A stretch of DNA of 64,000 bases from CALFUK01 sp964398295 (GCA_964398295.1 CAYNMW010000001.1:13891-77890), one strand, 5' to 3'. Shown: positions 10,355 to 19,492, counted from the stretch's first letter. Made by a program: numbers and translations. The notes: generated by a model from the sequence alone, not told the origin.

Positions 10355-10375
10355 CTATTTTACTAAGTAAAATAG
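10355..10375. promoter_or_regulatory. 21-bp palindrome upstream of the helicase (possible operator)
   Basis: Perfect inverted repeat CTATTTTACT / AGTAAAATAG around one central A, ending 32 bases before the helicase start codon. Without a T-tract it is unlikely to terminate transcription; its place and symmetry suit a dimeric repressor site. No regulator can be named. Confidence 0.4.
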
Positions 10376-10407
10376 CATCGGTATAGTTCTTTTTTGTAAC
10401 ATAGTGC

Positions 10408-12846
10408 ATGACTTCATCATCAAAGTCAGCAGAAGCAATGCAATGGTTTGAGGAAAAAGGTTGGACTGCATTCCCATTCCAACTTGAGACCTGGAAGTTG
10501 TACTTGGAAGGGAAACATGGTATTGTCAATGCGCCAACAGGTAGCGGTAAGACATTCTCTTTAATCGTACCAATTTTGTTAGAAGGTCTACATGCCAAAA
10601 CACCTACAACTGGTAGAATTCAAGCACTTTGGATTTCGCCCATAAGGGCATTAACTAAAGAAATCAAGTTTGCGGCAGAGCAAGCAATAGAAGGTCTGGG
10701 ATTGAACTGGAAAGTAGGTATAAGGTCAGGAGACACATCGACCACTGAGCGACAAAAGCAAAAAGAGAATCCTCCGGAAATTTTAATCATCACACCAGAA
10801 AGTATTCATGTCCTTCTTGCTTCTCAAGGATACAGTTCTTTTTTTGAAAACCTCAAAGCAGTTGTCGTAGATGAATGGCACGAATTGATGGGTAACAAAC
10901 GCGGAGTCCAGGTCACCCTAGCCTTAAGTCGGTTTTTACGAATAGCGCCAAAATTGAGGATATGGGCGATCTCCGCAACAATAGCAAATTTGGACGAAGC
11001 AGCTGATGTCTTGCTTGGTGCAAAAACAAATGATGGATATGCAATTATCAAGTCTTCAGTTAAGAAGAGAATTTCAGTGGAATCTATCATCCCAGATGAA
11101 ATTGATAATTATCCCTGGGCAGGACACTTGGGTATTCGCATGTTGATACAGATCATACCAGTTATTCGCTCTAGTAAGTCTACACTGATCTTTACCAATA
11201 CCAGAGCCATGTGTGAAATCTGGTACCAGAAGATTTTAGATGCTGAACCGAATCTAGCAGGGATCATCGCAATGCATCATGGTTCGATAAGTCGCGAATT
11301 GCGGGATTGGGTAGAAAATGCTTTACATGAAGAAAAACTAAAAGCCGTTGTCTGTACATCAAGTCTTGATCTGGGAGTAGATTTCAGACCAGTAGAAACG
11401 ATTATCCAAATAGGAAGCCCCAAAGGAGTGTCGAGATTTATACAACGAGCGGGTAGGAGTGGGCATCAACCAGGTGCAGTGAGTAAGATATATTTTGTAC
11501 CCACTCATGCACTCGAATTGGTGGAAGGTGCTGCACTTAGAACTGCGATTGCAGAGGGTGTCCAAGAACCTCGACTTCCCTTCATCCGCTCCTTTGACGT
11601 CTTGATTCAATACTTGATGACCTTAGCTGTATCTGAAGGATTTGATCCCAATGAAATCTATGAAGAAGTAAAACAGACTTTTTGTTATGAAAGTATGACT
11701 AGAGAAGAATGGCAATGGTGTTTGAATTTCATGGTGAATGGAGGGGATAGTTTGGAGGCATATGATGAGTTCCAACGTGTTGTTAATTACAAGGGTAGAT
11801 ACATTGCAGCGAATAAATACGTAGCACGACGACACAAGTTATCTATTGGTACTATTGTAAGCGCTACCTCCATTACATTAAAGTATATGGGTGGTAAAAA
11901 AGTAGGCACCGTCGAAGAATGGTTTATCGCTCAGATCAATCCTGGAGAAGCATTTTGGTTTGCTGGCAGACCATTAGAATTGGTAAGGATGAAAGAACTG
12001 ACGGCATTTGTCAAAAAGTCAAAAAAGAAAAATTCGAGAATTCCCAGTTACATGGGTGGCCGAATGCCCTTGTCATCTATGTTGGCAAAACTATTGAGGA
12101 AAAAGATGTACAACTATGCTGACGGAGTCATTGACGAAATGGAATTAGAAGTCATTTCACCATTATTTGAAAAACAACGAGAAGTCTCGCATCTCCCTAA
12201 AGATGATGAATTTTTAATTGAATATTTCGAAACGAGTGAAGGGTATCATTTATGTATGTATCCTTTTGAGGGGCGATTTGTGCATGAAGGGATCGCTGCT
12301 TTATTGGCAATGCGGATTGCTGAAAAAATTCCGATCAGTTTCAGTATTGCCATGAATGATTATGGCTTTGAATTACTATCTGATAAACAAATTGATATAG
12401 AAGAGATAATAACGGCTGGACTATTTGACACCAAAAATCTTTTTGAAGACATTCAATCTAGTATAAATGCAATCGAAATGGCACGAAGAAAATTTAGAGA
12501 CATTGCAAAAATTTCTGGCTTAGTTTTTCAGGGTTTTCCAGGTCAAGCCAAGAAAGAAAGACATTTACAATCATCGTCATCTTTGTTATTTGATGTATTC
12601 AAAGATTACGATCCAGACAATCTACTGTATCTCCAAACCTATGACGAAGTGCTTACATTTCAATTAGAAGAAGCTCGATTGCGTAATGCATTGAAAACAA
12701 TACAAGCACAAAAATTAATCTTGTCTACGCCTTCTAGTTATACACCCTATTCATTTCCGATAATTGTGGATCGCTTGAATAGAGAAAAGTTGAGTACGGA
12801 ACCAATTGAAGTGAAGATTCAGAAGATGTTGGGGCAGGGCGAGTGA
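10408..12846 (+). CDS. Ligase-associated DNA damage response DEXH box helicase (Lhr-like)
   Basis: 812-residue superfamily 2 helicase, the length expected for the ligase-associated DEXH family (TIGR04121). Walker A APTGSGKT is near residues 42-49; the Walker B/DEXH box is DEWH at 155-158; SAT motif III is present (ISATIANLDE). In the second RecA domain, motif IV (TLIFTNTRAMCE), motif V (TSSLDLGVDFRP) and motif VI (QRAGRSGHQPG) are intact. The Lhr-type C-terminal region follows. It should unwind DNA in a repair pathway in the cytoplasm. In many Bacteroidota this gene sits with an ATP-dependent DNA ligase, an exonuclease and a phosphoesterase; none is here, so it is an orphan copy or the cluster is split. 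The ATG start lies just after a perfect palindrome that may control it. Confidence 0.92.
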   Translation: MTSSSKSAEAMQWFEEKGWTAFPFQLETWKLYLEGKHGIVNAPTGSGKTFSLIVPILLEGLHAKTPTTGRIQALWISPIRALTKEIKFAAEQAIEGLGLNWKVGIRSGDTSTTERQKQKENPPEILIITPESIHVLLASQGYSSFFENLKAVVVDEWHELMGNKRGVQVTLALSRFLRIAPKLRIWAISATIANLDEAADVLLGAKTNDGYAIIKSSVKKRISVESIIPDEIDNYPWAGHLGIRMLIQIIPVIRSSKSTLIFTNTRAMCEIWYQKILDAEPNLAGIIAMHHGSISRELRDWVENALHEEKLKAVVCTSSLDLGVDFRPVETIIQIGSPKGVSRFIQRAGRSGHQPGAVSKIYFVPTHALELVEGAALRTAIAEGVQEPRLPFIRSFDVLIQYLMTLAVSEGFDPNEIYEEVKQTFCYESMTREEWQWCLNFMVNGGDSLEAYDEFQRVVNYKGRYIAANKYVARRHKLSIGTIVSATSITLKYMGGKKVGTVEEWFIAQINPGEAFWFAGRPLELVRMKELTAFVKKSKKKNSRIPSYMGGRMPLSSMLAKLLRKKMYNYADGVIDEMELEVISPLFEKQREVSHLPKDDEFLIEYFETSEGYHLCMYPFEGRFVHEGIAALLAMRIAEKIPISFSIAMNDYGFELLSDKQIDIEEIITAGLFDTKNLFEDIQSSINAIEMARRKFRDIAKISGLVFQGFPGQAKKERHLQSSSSLLFDVFKDYDPDNLLYLQTYDEVLTFQLEEARLRNALKTIQAQKLILSTPSSYTPYSFPIIVDRLNREKLSTEPIEVKIQKMLGQGE

Positions 12847-12853
12847 ATACAAT

Positions 12854-12940
12854 CTGCCGAGAGGTGAAACACCTTCGACTCAGGTCTATTCTTCAATGCA
12901 TTCTATTCCTGAGCAAAAGGTGTTTCACCTCTTTGCGCAA
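12854..12940. repeat. Dispersed palindromic repeat, family A, double (hairpin) copy
   Basis: Begins 8 bases after the helicase stop. The arms gaggtgaaacacctt (12861-12875) and aaggtgtttcacctc (12917-12931) are perfectly complementary over 15 bp, each flanked by CTCAGG/CCTGAG-type segments. The right half, read on the minus strand, carries the core GCAAAGAGGTGAAACACC and TTTTGCTCAGGA that recurs near 16.87 and 29.39 kb. It may form a long 3' UTR hairpin. Confidence 0.75.
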
Positions 12941-12945
12941 CATTG

Positions 12946-12979
12946 GTCCCCTTTGTGCTCAAAGGGGATTTAGGGGATT
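12946..12979 (+). repeat. Dispersed repeat, family B
   Basis: A 34-base element (GTCCCCTTTGTGCTC, then AAAGGGGATTTAGGGGATT) directly after the family A copy. It matches 32 of 34 bases of the reverse complement of 57357-57390. The inner CCCCTTT/AAAGGGG arms form a small hairpin. Confidence 0.7.
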
Positions 12980-13032
12980 AGATTATCAATGATAACCACT
13001 ACTTTCGCAACAGTAATTAACTACCTGTCAAA

Positions 13033-14649
13033 ATGACTTCCAAAAAGACTAGTAATCTTGTTCTATTTCTCTTTCTGATTGTTCCAATCCTTGGGTATTT
13101 ATTATGGCCTTTACAAAGTGATGAATTTCAAATAGAATGGGATGTAAATTTAATGGAAGTAAAGGCACAACTATTGTCAAACATAAGTCAACAAACTGAT
13201 ACAACTTCTCGACCCAATATCATTTTAATCCTAGCTGATGATTTAGGTAAATATGACATTTCACTTTACGGGCATCCAATTGTCAGAACACCAAATATTG
13301 ATCGATTGGCAAAGAGTGGAGCTCGCTTTGAACAAGGCTACGTAAGTGCATCTGTTTGCGCACCTTCAAGAGCTGGATTATTAACAGGCAGATACCAGCA
13401 TCGATTTGGCTTTGCTAGTCAGACGCAAGAAAATTACCTAGATAATCGACTTCAATATTATGGGATGAATGCATTTATTGATTCATATCCGTGGAAAATA
13501 AAGAGAATGGATAAAGTGCCCAATGCTGAGGCAATGGCCAAGCAAGGGTTACCACCTTCAGAGATTACAATTGGTGATGCTTTAAAAGCAAAAGGGTATA
13601 AAACTGCATTGATTGGCAAATGGCATCTTGGGAAAAATAAAGGACAGACACCTTGTGATTTTGGCTTCGATTATCAGTATGGGTTTTACGCCTCACATTC
13701 ATTATTTATTCCTGAAAATACTAAAGGCTATGTCGATCAAAAAAATGAGAATGATTGGACGGATCAATATATCTGGGAAGGTCAACGCGAAGGCGTTCAT
13801 GCTGTTAGACGTAACTGTCAGATAATCCAGGAAGACCGATATTTTACTGATGCCATTTCTGAAGAAGCGATTCAATTCATAAATAAGAATGAGCAACCGT
13901 ATTTCATGTATTTGCCCTTCAACGCGCCACATACACCATTACAAGCTTCAGAGAAGGATGTAGCTATATATAAAGAAGTGAAGGATCCTATTAAACGCAT
14001 CTACTATGCCATGATTACATCTCTCGATAGGGCTATTGGAAATATTTTGGATGAAGTAGAACGTAAGGGGCAAACTGATAACACATTGATATTTTTACTT
14101 AGTGATAATGGTGGCGCAACATATACACACACTACTGATAATGACCCATTAGAAGGTGGTAAAATGACAGCTTTTGATGGTGGTTTGCAAATTCCATTTA
14201 TCATGAAGTGGCCAGAAAAGGTGCCTGCAAATCAAGCATTCGATGAGCCAGTAATTAGTCTGGATATATTCCAAACTTGTCTAAGTGCGGCCAATATCAC
14301 TACTCCGCTTAATCGAAAAATTGATGGCTTGGATTTAATGAATATTGTCAATGGAGAAACAGAATCATTTACAACTAGAGATTTATTTTGGAATAGCGGA
14401 GATATGACAACTGTTCTTGATTTTCCTTATAAGTTGATTCACATGAAGGAAAGACAACAAACAATGTTGTACAAAATAGATACTGATCCGTATGAAGAAT
14501 CAAACTTAGTTGATCAGAATAAATCAATGGTCCAGAAATTACTGATCAAACAACAAAATTGGCACCAAGAATTACCAAAGCCTATGTGGCCAACGATGAT
14601 TGAATTCATTCACGAAAAAGATGGAGAAAAATATTACTTTGATAATTGA
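13033..14649 (+). CDS. Type I sulfatase, membrane-anchored or exported
   Basis: 538-residue arylsulfatase-family enzyme hydrolysing sulfate esters. The N-terminal NIILILADDLG supplies metal-binding aspartates. The core C-x-P-S-R motif is VCAPSRAGLLTGR, whose Cys109 would be converted to formylglycine. GKWHLGK and LSDNGG complete the active site. The N-terminus (about residues 8-26, LVLFLFLIVPILGYLLWP) is one hydrophobic segment with no clear cleavage site or lipobox, so a membrane anchor is as likely as cleavage. Sulfatases of this kind often serve use of sulfated algal polysaccharides in marine Bacteroidota; no glycoside hydrolase or SusCD pair lies nearby, so the substrate is open. The anaerobic maturase or FGE needed for activation is not in the window. 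Confidence 0.92.
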   Translation: MTSKKTSNLVLFLFLIVPILGYLLWPLQSDEFQIEWDVNLMEVKAQLLSNISQQTDTTSRPNIILILADDLGKYDISLYGHPIVRTPNIDRLAKSGARFEQGYVSASVCAPSRAGLLTGRYQHRFGFASQTQENYLDNRLQYYGMNAFIDSYPWKIKRMDKVPNAEAMAKQGLPPSEITIGDALKAKGYKTALIGKWHLGKNKGQTPCDFGFDYQYGFYASHSLFIPENTKGYVDQKNENDWTDQYIWEGQREGVHAVRRNCQIIQEDRYFTDAISEEAIQFINKNEQPYFMYLPFNAPHTPLQASEKDVAIYKEVKDPIKRIYYAMITSLDRAIGNILDEVERKGQTDNTLIFLLSDNGGATYTHTTDNDPLEGGKMTAFDGGLQIPFIMKWPEKVPANQAFDEPVISLDIFQTCLSAANITTPLNRKIDGLDLMNIVNGETESFTTRDLFWNSGDMTTVLDFPYKLIHMKERQQTMLYKIDTDPYEESNLVDQNKSMVQKLLIKQQNWHQELPKPMWPTMIEFIHEKDGEKYYFDN

Positions 14650-14696
14650 ACGCATTAAAATTTTTCGACATCGTTCACTATAAATTTCATAAAATT

Positions 14697-14704
14697 TATA
14701 TTTG
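14697..14704 (+). promoter_or_regulatory. Candidate -7 element (TATATTTG)
   Basis: Perfect TAnnTTTG match 16 bases upstream of the deaminase ATG. A weak GTTC lies about 20 bases upstream where the -33 TTG would be. If used, the leader would be only about 10 nt. Confidence 0.4.
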
Positions 14705-14720
14705 AGTACCAATAATCTAT

Positions 14721-15131
14721 ATGACGAGTGAAGAGTTAATAAAAGAAGCAGGTAAATTAGTTAATCCTAAAACAATTGATAATGCTGAAATGGGCGGTGT
14801 CGGATGCATTTTAGTTACTGATAAAAATAATTTATTTAAAGGTGTTTGTATCGATACGAATTCAGGGATGGGCTTTTGTGCAGAACATACTGCAATAAGT
14901 CAAATGATTACCCAAGGCGAGTATAAAATTCAAACTATTGTAGCCGTTGCAAAAGACAAGAACAGCAATATTACAATCCTTGCCCCTTGTGGAAGATGTC
15001 GAGAATTCATGTATCAGACCAACAATACAAATATTAATACGGATGTAGTGTTAGGCAAAAATAAAATAGTAAAACTAAAGGAACTGCTTCCTTATTTTAA
15101 TTGGTCACAAAACTTTATTAACCCAGAATAA
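14721..15131 (+). CDS. Cytidine/blasticidin-S deaminase-like zinc enzyme
   Basis: 136 residues of the cytidine-deaminase fold. Zinc would be held by Cys53 (in C-A-E, with Glu55 as the proton shuttle), Cys90 and Cys93 (PCGRC). The C-terminal half (ILAPCGRCREFM ... LKELLPYFNW) resembles blasticidin S deaminase (SPCGRCR ... IRELLP) more than housekeeping Cdd, which usually has SPCGACRQ. The enzyme should deaminate a cytosine-containing nucleoside or a related compound in the cytoplasm. It may be a salvage enzyme or a detoxifying one; the sequence alone does not decide. It appears monocistronic with its own promoter element. Confidence 0.8.
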   Translation: MTSEELIKEAGKLVNPKTIDNAEMGGVGCILVTDKNNLFKGVCIDTNSGMGFCAEHTAISQMITQGEYKIQTIVAVAKDKNSNITILAPCGRCREFMYQTNNTNINTDVVLGKNKIVKLKELLPYFNWSQNFINPE

Positions 15132-15235
15132 TTAGATAAAGAAATTACTTCATAGTATGATAAAAGGATTCAGTAATATGCACATACTAATTACTTGTTT
15201 AAATTTACCTATCTGAATAATTAACTGATTGACAC

Positions 15236-16003
15236 ATGAAGATTCAGCGCCTCAATATGGACAACTGCTGGTGCATTGATTTTGAAGATAAAACACTTCT
15301 AATCGACCCTTGGTTAAAAGGTGCAGAAGTTGATTATTTTTCTTGGTTCAATAAGCAATGGCTTCGGACAACACCTGTATCTCCAGAAGATGTTCCAGCC
15401 TATGATTATGTTGTCATCACTCAAAAATATCCTGATCATTTTCACCCCGAAACACTGCTTGCACTACAGCCAAAAAAACTCATTGTTCCGAAATCTATTC
15501 TTGCAAAAGTAAAATCATTATTACCGAATTCGGATGTTGATCATTTTGGTTCGTCTCCTGTGCAATTAGATGGTTCTAAGCTTCGAATTCATGCTCTTCA
15601 GTCAACACGGAAAATGGATCCCATTTATGATGCATTGCTAATTGAGAATGGTGAGGAAAGCATCTTTCTTGCCACCCACGGTTTTACAGAACCAGATGCT
15701 TGGCTCGACCAACTTTCATTATTGCCAGCGGTGACTCTTGCATTCACTCCTTTTGACGAATATAGGTTGCCATCTTGGCTAGGAGGTGCAGTCACACCAG
15801 GGCTCGATGCAGTCAAAGACATGATAACATCTATTAAGCCTCATAAAATAGTAGCTACTCATGATGAAGATAAAATTGCTAAAGGATTAATATCAAAATT
15901 GGCTAGAATCACTCGATCTCCGGATTCCTCTATTTTATTAAAACAAGACTTATTCAAAAATCGATTGCTCCACATTACAGATTACAATTGGCACATCATA
16001 TGA
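15236..16003 (+). CDS. MBL-fold metallo-hydrolase-like protein
   Basis: 255 residues with metallo-beta-lactamase-fold features: an N-terminal strand pair (WCIDFEDKTLLIDPWLKG), a metal-site region TQKYPDHFHP, a later LATHGF and a C-terminal VATHDEDK. The first part of the usual HxHxDH motif reads T-Q-K-Y-P-D-H, so two histidines are replaced while D-H-x-H remains. I recall the same TQ..DHxHP pattern in a subgroup of MBL proteins, so this is probably a family trait rather than decay. Substrate unknown. Its stop codon overlaps the ATG of the next gene (ATGA), implying translational coupling to the membrane enzyme. Confidence 0.75.
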   Translation: MKIQRLNMDNCWCIDFEDKTLLIDPWLKGAEVDYFSWFNKQWLRTTPVSPEDVPAYDYVVITQKYPDHFHPETLLALQPKKLIVPKSILAKVKSLLPNSDVDHFGSSPVQLDGSKLRIHALQSTRKMDPIYDALLIENGEESIFLATHGFTEPDAWLDQLSLLPAVTLAFTPFDEYRLPSWLGGAVTPGLDAVKDMITSIKPHKIVATHDEDKIAKGLISKLARITRSPDSSILLKQDLFKNRLLHITDYNWHII

Positions 16004-16866
16004 GTACAAAAAGCAACGCCCTATTTCAAATAATATTTATCTATATCATTATAGCTATCTCTGGTCTATTAGGTTTAATGTATATACAAACGGGATCTGA
16101 AGTTGTAGATTTTCTGATGGCGCATGTTGTGATGACAGTGGTCTGTTTTATTTGTTCATTGGTGAAACGCAATAGTTCTGTCTATGATCCTTTCTGGAGT
16201 ATCGTTCCGTTTTTTTTTACTGTAGCTTGGGCTTATCTCCATACAGATATATTGAATATATATCACATCATCACGTTTGTAGTCATTAATTTATGGTCAT
16301 GGCGGTTGACATTTAATTGGGTTCGGTCATGGTCAGGATTTGATCATGAAGATTGGCGTTATGTTGAATTAGCTGAGAAATCAGGAGCACTATATCCGAT
16401 CGTCAATTTTTTTGGCATTCACCTTTTTCCAACTTTTTGGGTGTTTGGTGGCATGTGGCCTTTATTTTACATGTTTGGATCCGAATTGCAATCATTAGCA
16501 TTATTTATTGTCGGAGTAATCACAAGTTTAGCCGGCTTTTTATTCGAATTTTTTGCTGACAATCAGTTGGCTGCATTTCGTCGACGACAGAATCCAAAAA
16601 CGGAGGACCTTCTGGATACTGGATTATGGGGACGATCCAGACATCCTAATTATCTAGGAGAATTACTTTTTTGGATAGGTCTTTTTGCAATAGGTTATTC
16701 CTTTGGAGCACCTTTAATGACAATTGCAGGTTGTGTTGCGCTGATCCTTTTATTTATGTTGGCTTCAATTCCTTGGAAAGAAAGACGCATGGCAGAAAGA
16801 CGTCCTGCTTTTAAAGAGTACCAACGGAGAGTTCCAATGTTGATTCCCAGTTTAAAAAGTAAGTAG
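16000..16866 (+). CDS. DUF1295 / steroid 5-alpha-reductase-like membrane protein
   Basis: 288 residues with about seven hydrophobic helices. The signature TGLWGRSRHPNYLGELLFW near the C-terminus is the NADPH-binding/catalytic stretch of the DUF1295 and isoprenylcysteine methyltransferase-like group. I chose the ATG at 16000, which overlaps the upstream stop codon as ATGA; a TTG 12 bases earlier is less likely. The product should reduce or modify a lipid-like substrate in the inner membrane; the exact substrate is unknown. The coupling suggests that the MBL protein acts on a related compound. Immediately downstream lies a family A dispersed repeat and a convergent gene. Confidence 0.82.
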   Translation: MSTKSNALFQIIFIYIIIAISGLLGLMYIQTGSEVVDFLMAHVVMTVVCFICSLVKRNSSVYDPFWSIVPFFFTVAWAYLHTDILNIYHIITFVVINLWSWRLTFNWVRSWSGFDHEDWRYVELAEKSGALYPIVNFFGIHLFPTFWVFGGMWPLFYMFGSELQSLALFIVGVITSLAGFLFEFFADNQLAAFRRRQNPKTEDLLDTGLWGRSRHPNYLGELLFWIGLFAIGYSFGAPLMTIAGCVALILLFMLASIPWKERRMAERRPAFKEYQRRVPMLIPSLKSK

Positions 16867-16870
16867 GATT

Positions 16871-16961
16871 GATGCCGCAAAGAGTGTAACACCTTTTGCT
16901 CAGGAGCAATACCTGAGTCGAATCGCGATAGCTATCGGGATGAACTCTCGACGGCAATTTA
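16871..16961. repeat. Dispersed palindromic repeat, family A, second copy
   Basis: Starts 5 bases after the DUF1295 stop codon with gatgccgcaaagagtg, continues taacaccttttgctcagg (to 16904), and contains the palindrome CGATAGCTATCG at 16926-16937. It fills the gap between two convergent genes. The core matches the 12.9 and 29.4 kb copies. Confidence 0.7.
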
Positions 16962-16969
16962 ACTCCCAA

Positions 16970-17551
16970 TCACTCAGGAAAATACTCAATGTACTTTCTC
17001 ACTATTTGTGAAAACTCTTCTCCATAGTATTTTGACAGTAAATAAAAACTCATGTCTATACCAGCACTTACTCCAGCTGAAGTGACAATCGTTTCATTGT
17101 CTACATATCGTTTTTCCTTATTGACTTGTATGGTGGAATCAAGTTTTGTCAACATATCAAAAGACAAATGATGAGAACAAGCTTGCATATTTTTCAAATA
17201 GCCCAATTTAGCCAGAATCAATGCCCCTGTGCAAATTGTTGCAGTCAACTTTGAATTGTCTATGCACTCTTTTATACGAGCGAGTGCAGCTTCATCTTTT
17301 ACGATAGGTCTCGTACCAAATCCTCCGGGAATCAAAAACAAATCATAGGCCTGTCCATCTAGTACGGTATTAGTAGTTACATTCAGCAATGATTTAGAAA
17401 CTGCAATCTCCTTTTGCAAGCCTACGGTTTCTATGCTGAACAGCGAACCATCTTTTACATAATTAGCTGCTCCAAATACTTCTAAAGGTCCTGCAAAATC
17501 GAGCAACTCGACATCTTGGAATAGGAGCATACCGATGCTGTCTATTTTCAT
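16970..17551 (-). CDS. DJ-1/PfpI family protein (GlxA / isonitrile hydratase-like)
   Basis: 193 residues, a full single-domain DJ-1/PfpI protein without the AraC DNA-binding domain found in GlxA regulators. The nucleophile elbow is ATICTGALILAKLG with Cys107; the partner acidic residue in GPLEVF (Glu24) and Asp18 in LLDFAGP match the isocyanide hydratase-like branch, as does the later TSAGVSAGID. It could be an isonitrile hydratase, a glyoxalase-like enzyme or a chaperone-like protein; the family is too varied to choose. Convergent with the DUF1295 gene, with only a repeat between them. Confidence 0.8.
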   Translation of the reverse strand: MKIDSIGMLLFQDVELLDFAGPLEVFGAANYVKDGSLFSIETVGLQKEIAVSKSLLNVTTNTVLDGQAYDLFLIPGGFGTRPIVKDEAALARIKECIDNSKLTATICTGALILAKLGYLKNMQACSHHLSFDMLTKLDSTIQVNKEKRYVDNETIVTSAGVSAGIDMSFYLLSKYYGEEFSQIVRKYIEYFPE

Positions 17552-17824
17552 ATCTTAATTTTCATAAGCGACGGACTTTACCTTTCCTTCAAAATATTCA
17601 TTTGTGTTAAACATAAAATTTTGTATTCACTTAGTCGAAAGTTCAAATTTACTAAAGTGCAATGGAAGGACTTAGGCAAAAAACATCAAATTCGACATTT
17701 AGTGACCATAATACTACTCTTATGAAGCAATATCCTATTTAGGAATTCTATGAATATTGAAAAAAATATCTATTCTTATAAGCGTTTTCGATAATCCCTC
17801 CCTTTTACTAATAAAGACTTTACT

Positions 17825-19480
17825 ATGAAAGACTTTGTACGCTTGTTCGCAAGCTTATTACTTATTATTACTATATCATCATCCTGTCATGAAGACTTAG
17901 TAGAAGAGGTAGTCATAACCGATGAATTCACCCCATTTACGATTTTTGAAGCTCAGGTCAATGGTATTGTTTCTGATGACTCAGGTGATCCTATAGCAAA
18001 TGCCACCATTTTAATTGACGGAGAAATGGTCCAGACTGATGATCTTGGTTATTTCCAAATTGAAAACCTCAGATCAAATTCGCAAGAAAGCAAGCAATTA
18101 TCAATCCAAGCTGAAGGTTTTTTGCCATCAAGTCGACTGATACGGGTATTGTCTCCGAGTACGATTGATTTAAACATAAGCTTGATCCCCATTCCAGGGC
18201 AAATGGATTTTCAGGCTACTGATGGCTTTACTGCGCAAGTTTCTGAATCTGCAAGTATCCAATTTTTTCCAAATGGAATAACAAGGGATAATCAGCCTTA
18301 TACTGGTCAAGTCTTCCTTCGTTCGTATCACCTTGCGAAAGATGATGAACAGTTGTTCGATAAGCTTCCTGGAGCTCTTGTTGGGCTAGATGTAGACGAA
18401 ACGCTTCAACAATTGGAAACATACGGAATGATCTATGCGCTTCTGGAAGATGAATTTGGCAACGAACTACAACCAGATCCAGGAGCTACTGCTTTATTGA
18501 CAATCAACATACCAGATCAATATTTAAATGTTGCTCCTGCCGAAGTCCCATTATGGTTTTTTGATGAGACTAGTGGTGTCTGGATTGAAGAGGGAATTGC
18601 GACAAAAAATGGAAATAGGTATGAAGGAAATGTAACACATTTTAGTTGGTGGAATATTGACATACCCATTGGTAATTTGCTCACAATTTGCATGAATTTT
18701 ATTGATGACGCAACTGGAGAACCTCTTAGCAATAGTCCAATCTTATTTTCTTCTGAAGGTATACAATTTGGTATCCAGTTTACAAATGATGATGGGTCTT
18801 TATGTGTCAATTTACCGGACGAATTTGAAATAGATCTACGGGTAGAAGCTGATTGTGCATATACAAATTCTGTTACGATTGGTCCCTTTACCAACAGTCA
18901 GGATAATATTGATGTAGCTCTTGGTGTCAATCGAGATGGGGCAATTGCCATAACGGGTACAGTTATAGATTGTGAAGGTAATCCACTTGATATTGAGAAT
19001 ATATCCGTTTCAAGAGACGGTAATCGTCAGGTAATACCAGTGAACTCTGATGGTTCATATGCATACGAATTACTTTGTCCGAGATCAGGTGATAGAATTA
19101 AAATTTTAGCCTTTGATCCTCAAACCAATATTGCAGCTGCAGACGAATTGATTATTCAGAATGCAGATGAAAATGTAGTCTTCGATTTCAATACGTGCGA
19201 CCAGGCAGACAATTTATTGTCAGGTGAAATATTTGGCGAAGCTACGGCTATCAGTATAGAGTCAGTACGTACAAATCCGAATGAAACAATTTTGGTTTTG
19301 GATAATGGTTGTTTTCTTTCATTCCTAGGAAATACAACAGGCACATTTGATGGTGCCTATTTCTGTGGAACTTCAGAGAGTGGAGAAGTAGTAGTTACTA
19401 TTACTCAGTATAACAATATAGTTTCTGGATCGTTTTCTGGGACTGATTTATCTGGAACATTTAGTGCATCAATAAACTAA
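17825..19480 (+). CDS. Surface lipoprotein with carboxypeptidase-regulatory-like domains, first gene of sigma-factor operon
   Basis: 551 residues. The signal peptide ends in the lipobox ISSSC, so Cys21 would be lipidated. A carboxypeptidase-regulatory-like beta-sandwich follows (about 45-120, VNGIVSDDSGDPIANATILI). The middle region WFFDETSGVWIEEG ... GNVTHFSWWNIDIP is a pattern I know from Bacteroidota and eukaryotic (CILP/FAM171-like) matrix proteins. A second beta-sandwich lies near 370-450 (ITGTVIDCEGNPLDIENISV). The product is probably displayed on the outer membrane or cell surface in adhesion or signal recognition. The sigma factor starts 12 bases after its stop, so the two are probably co-transcribed. 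No catalytic motif seen. Confidence 0.82.
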   Translation: MKDFVRLFASLLLIITISSSCHEDLVEEVVITDEFTPFTIFEAQVNGIVSDDSGDPIANATILIDGEMVQTDDLGYFQIENLRSNSQESKQLSIQAEGFLPSSRLIRVLSPSTIDLNISLIPIPGQMDFQATDGFTAQVSESASIQFFPNGITRDNQPYTGQVFLRSYHLAKDDEQLFDKLPGALVGLDVDETLQQLETYGMIYALLEDEFGNELQPDPGATALLTINIPDQYLNVAPAEVPLWFFDETSGVWIEEGIATKNGNRYEGNVTHFSWWNIDIPIGNLLTICMNFIDDATGEPLSNSPILFSSEGIQFGIQFTNDDGSLCVNLPDEFEIDLRVEADCAYTNSVTIGPFTNSQDNIDVALGVNRDGAIAITGTVIDCEGNPLDIENISVSRDGNRQVIPVNSDGSYAYELLCPRSGDRIKILAFDPQTNIAAADELIIQNADENVVFDFNTCDQADNLLSGEIFGEATAISIESVRTNPNETILVLDNGCFLSFLGNTTGTFDGAYFCGTSESGEVVVTITQYNNIVSGSFSGTDLSGTFSASIN

Positions 19481-19485
19481 AGGAG
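19481..19485 (+). promoter_or_regulatory. Shine-Dalgarno site deciding a TTG start
   Basis: AGGAG directly after the lipoprotein stop codon and 7 bases before the TTG at 19493. The sigma-factor frame has no other initiation codon before its conserved region, and its first in-frame Met falls inside region 2. Strong SD sites are uncommon in Bacteroidota, which makes this one notable. Confidence 0.65.
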
Positions 19486-19492
19486 AACACCA

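Noticed and set aside
15236..16003. Apparent loss of the MBL metal-binding histidines
   Set aside because: The TQ..DHxHP pattern seems shared by a known subgroup of MBL-fold proteins, so it is not clear evidence of decay.
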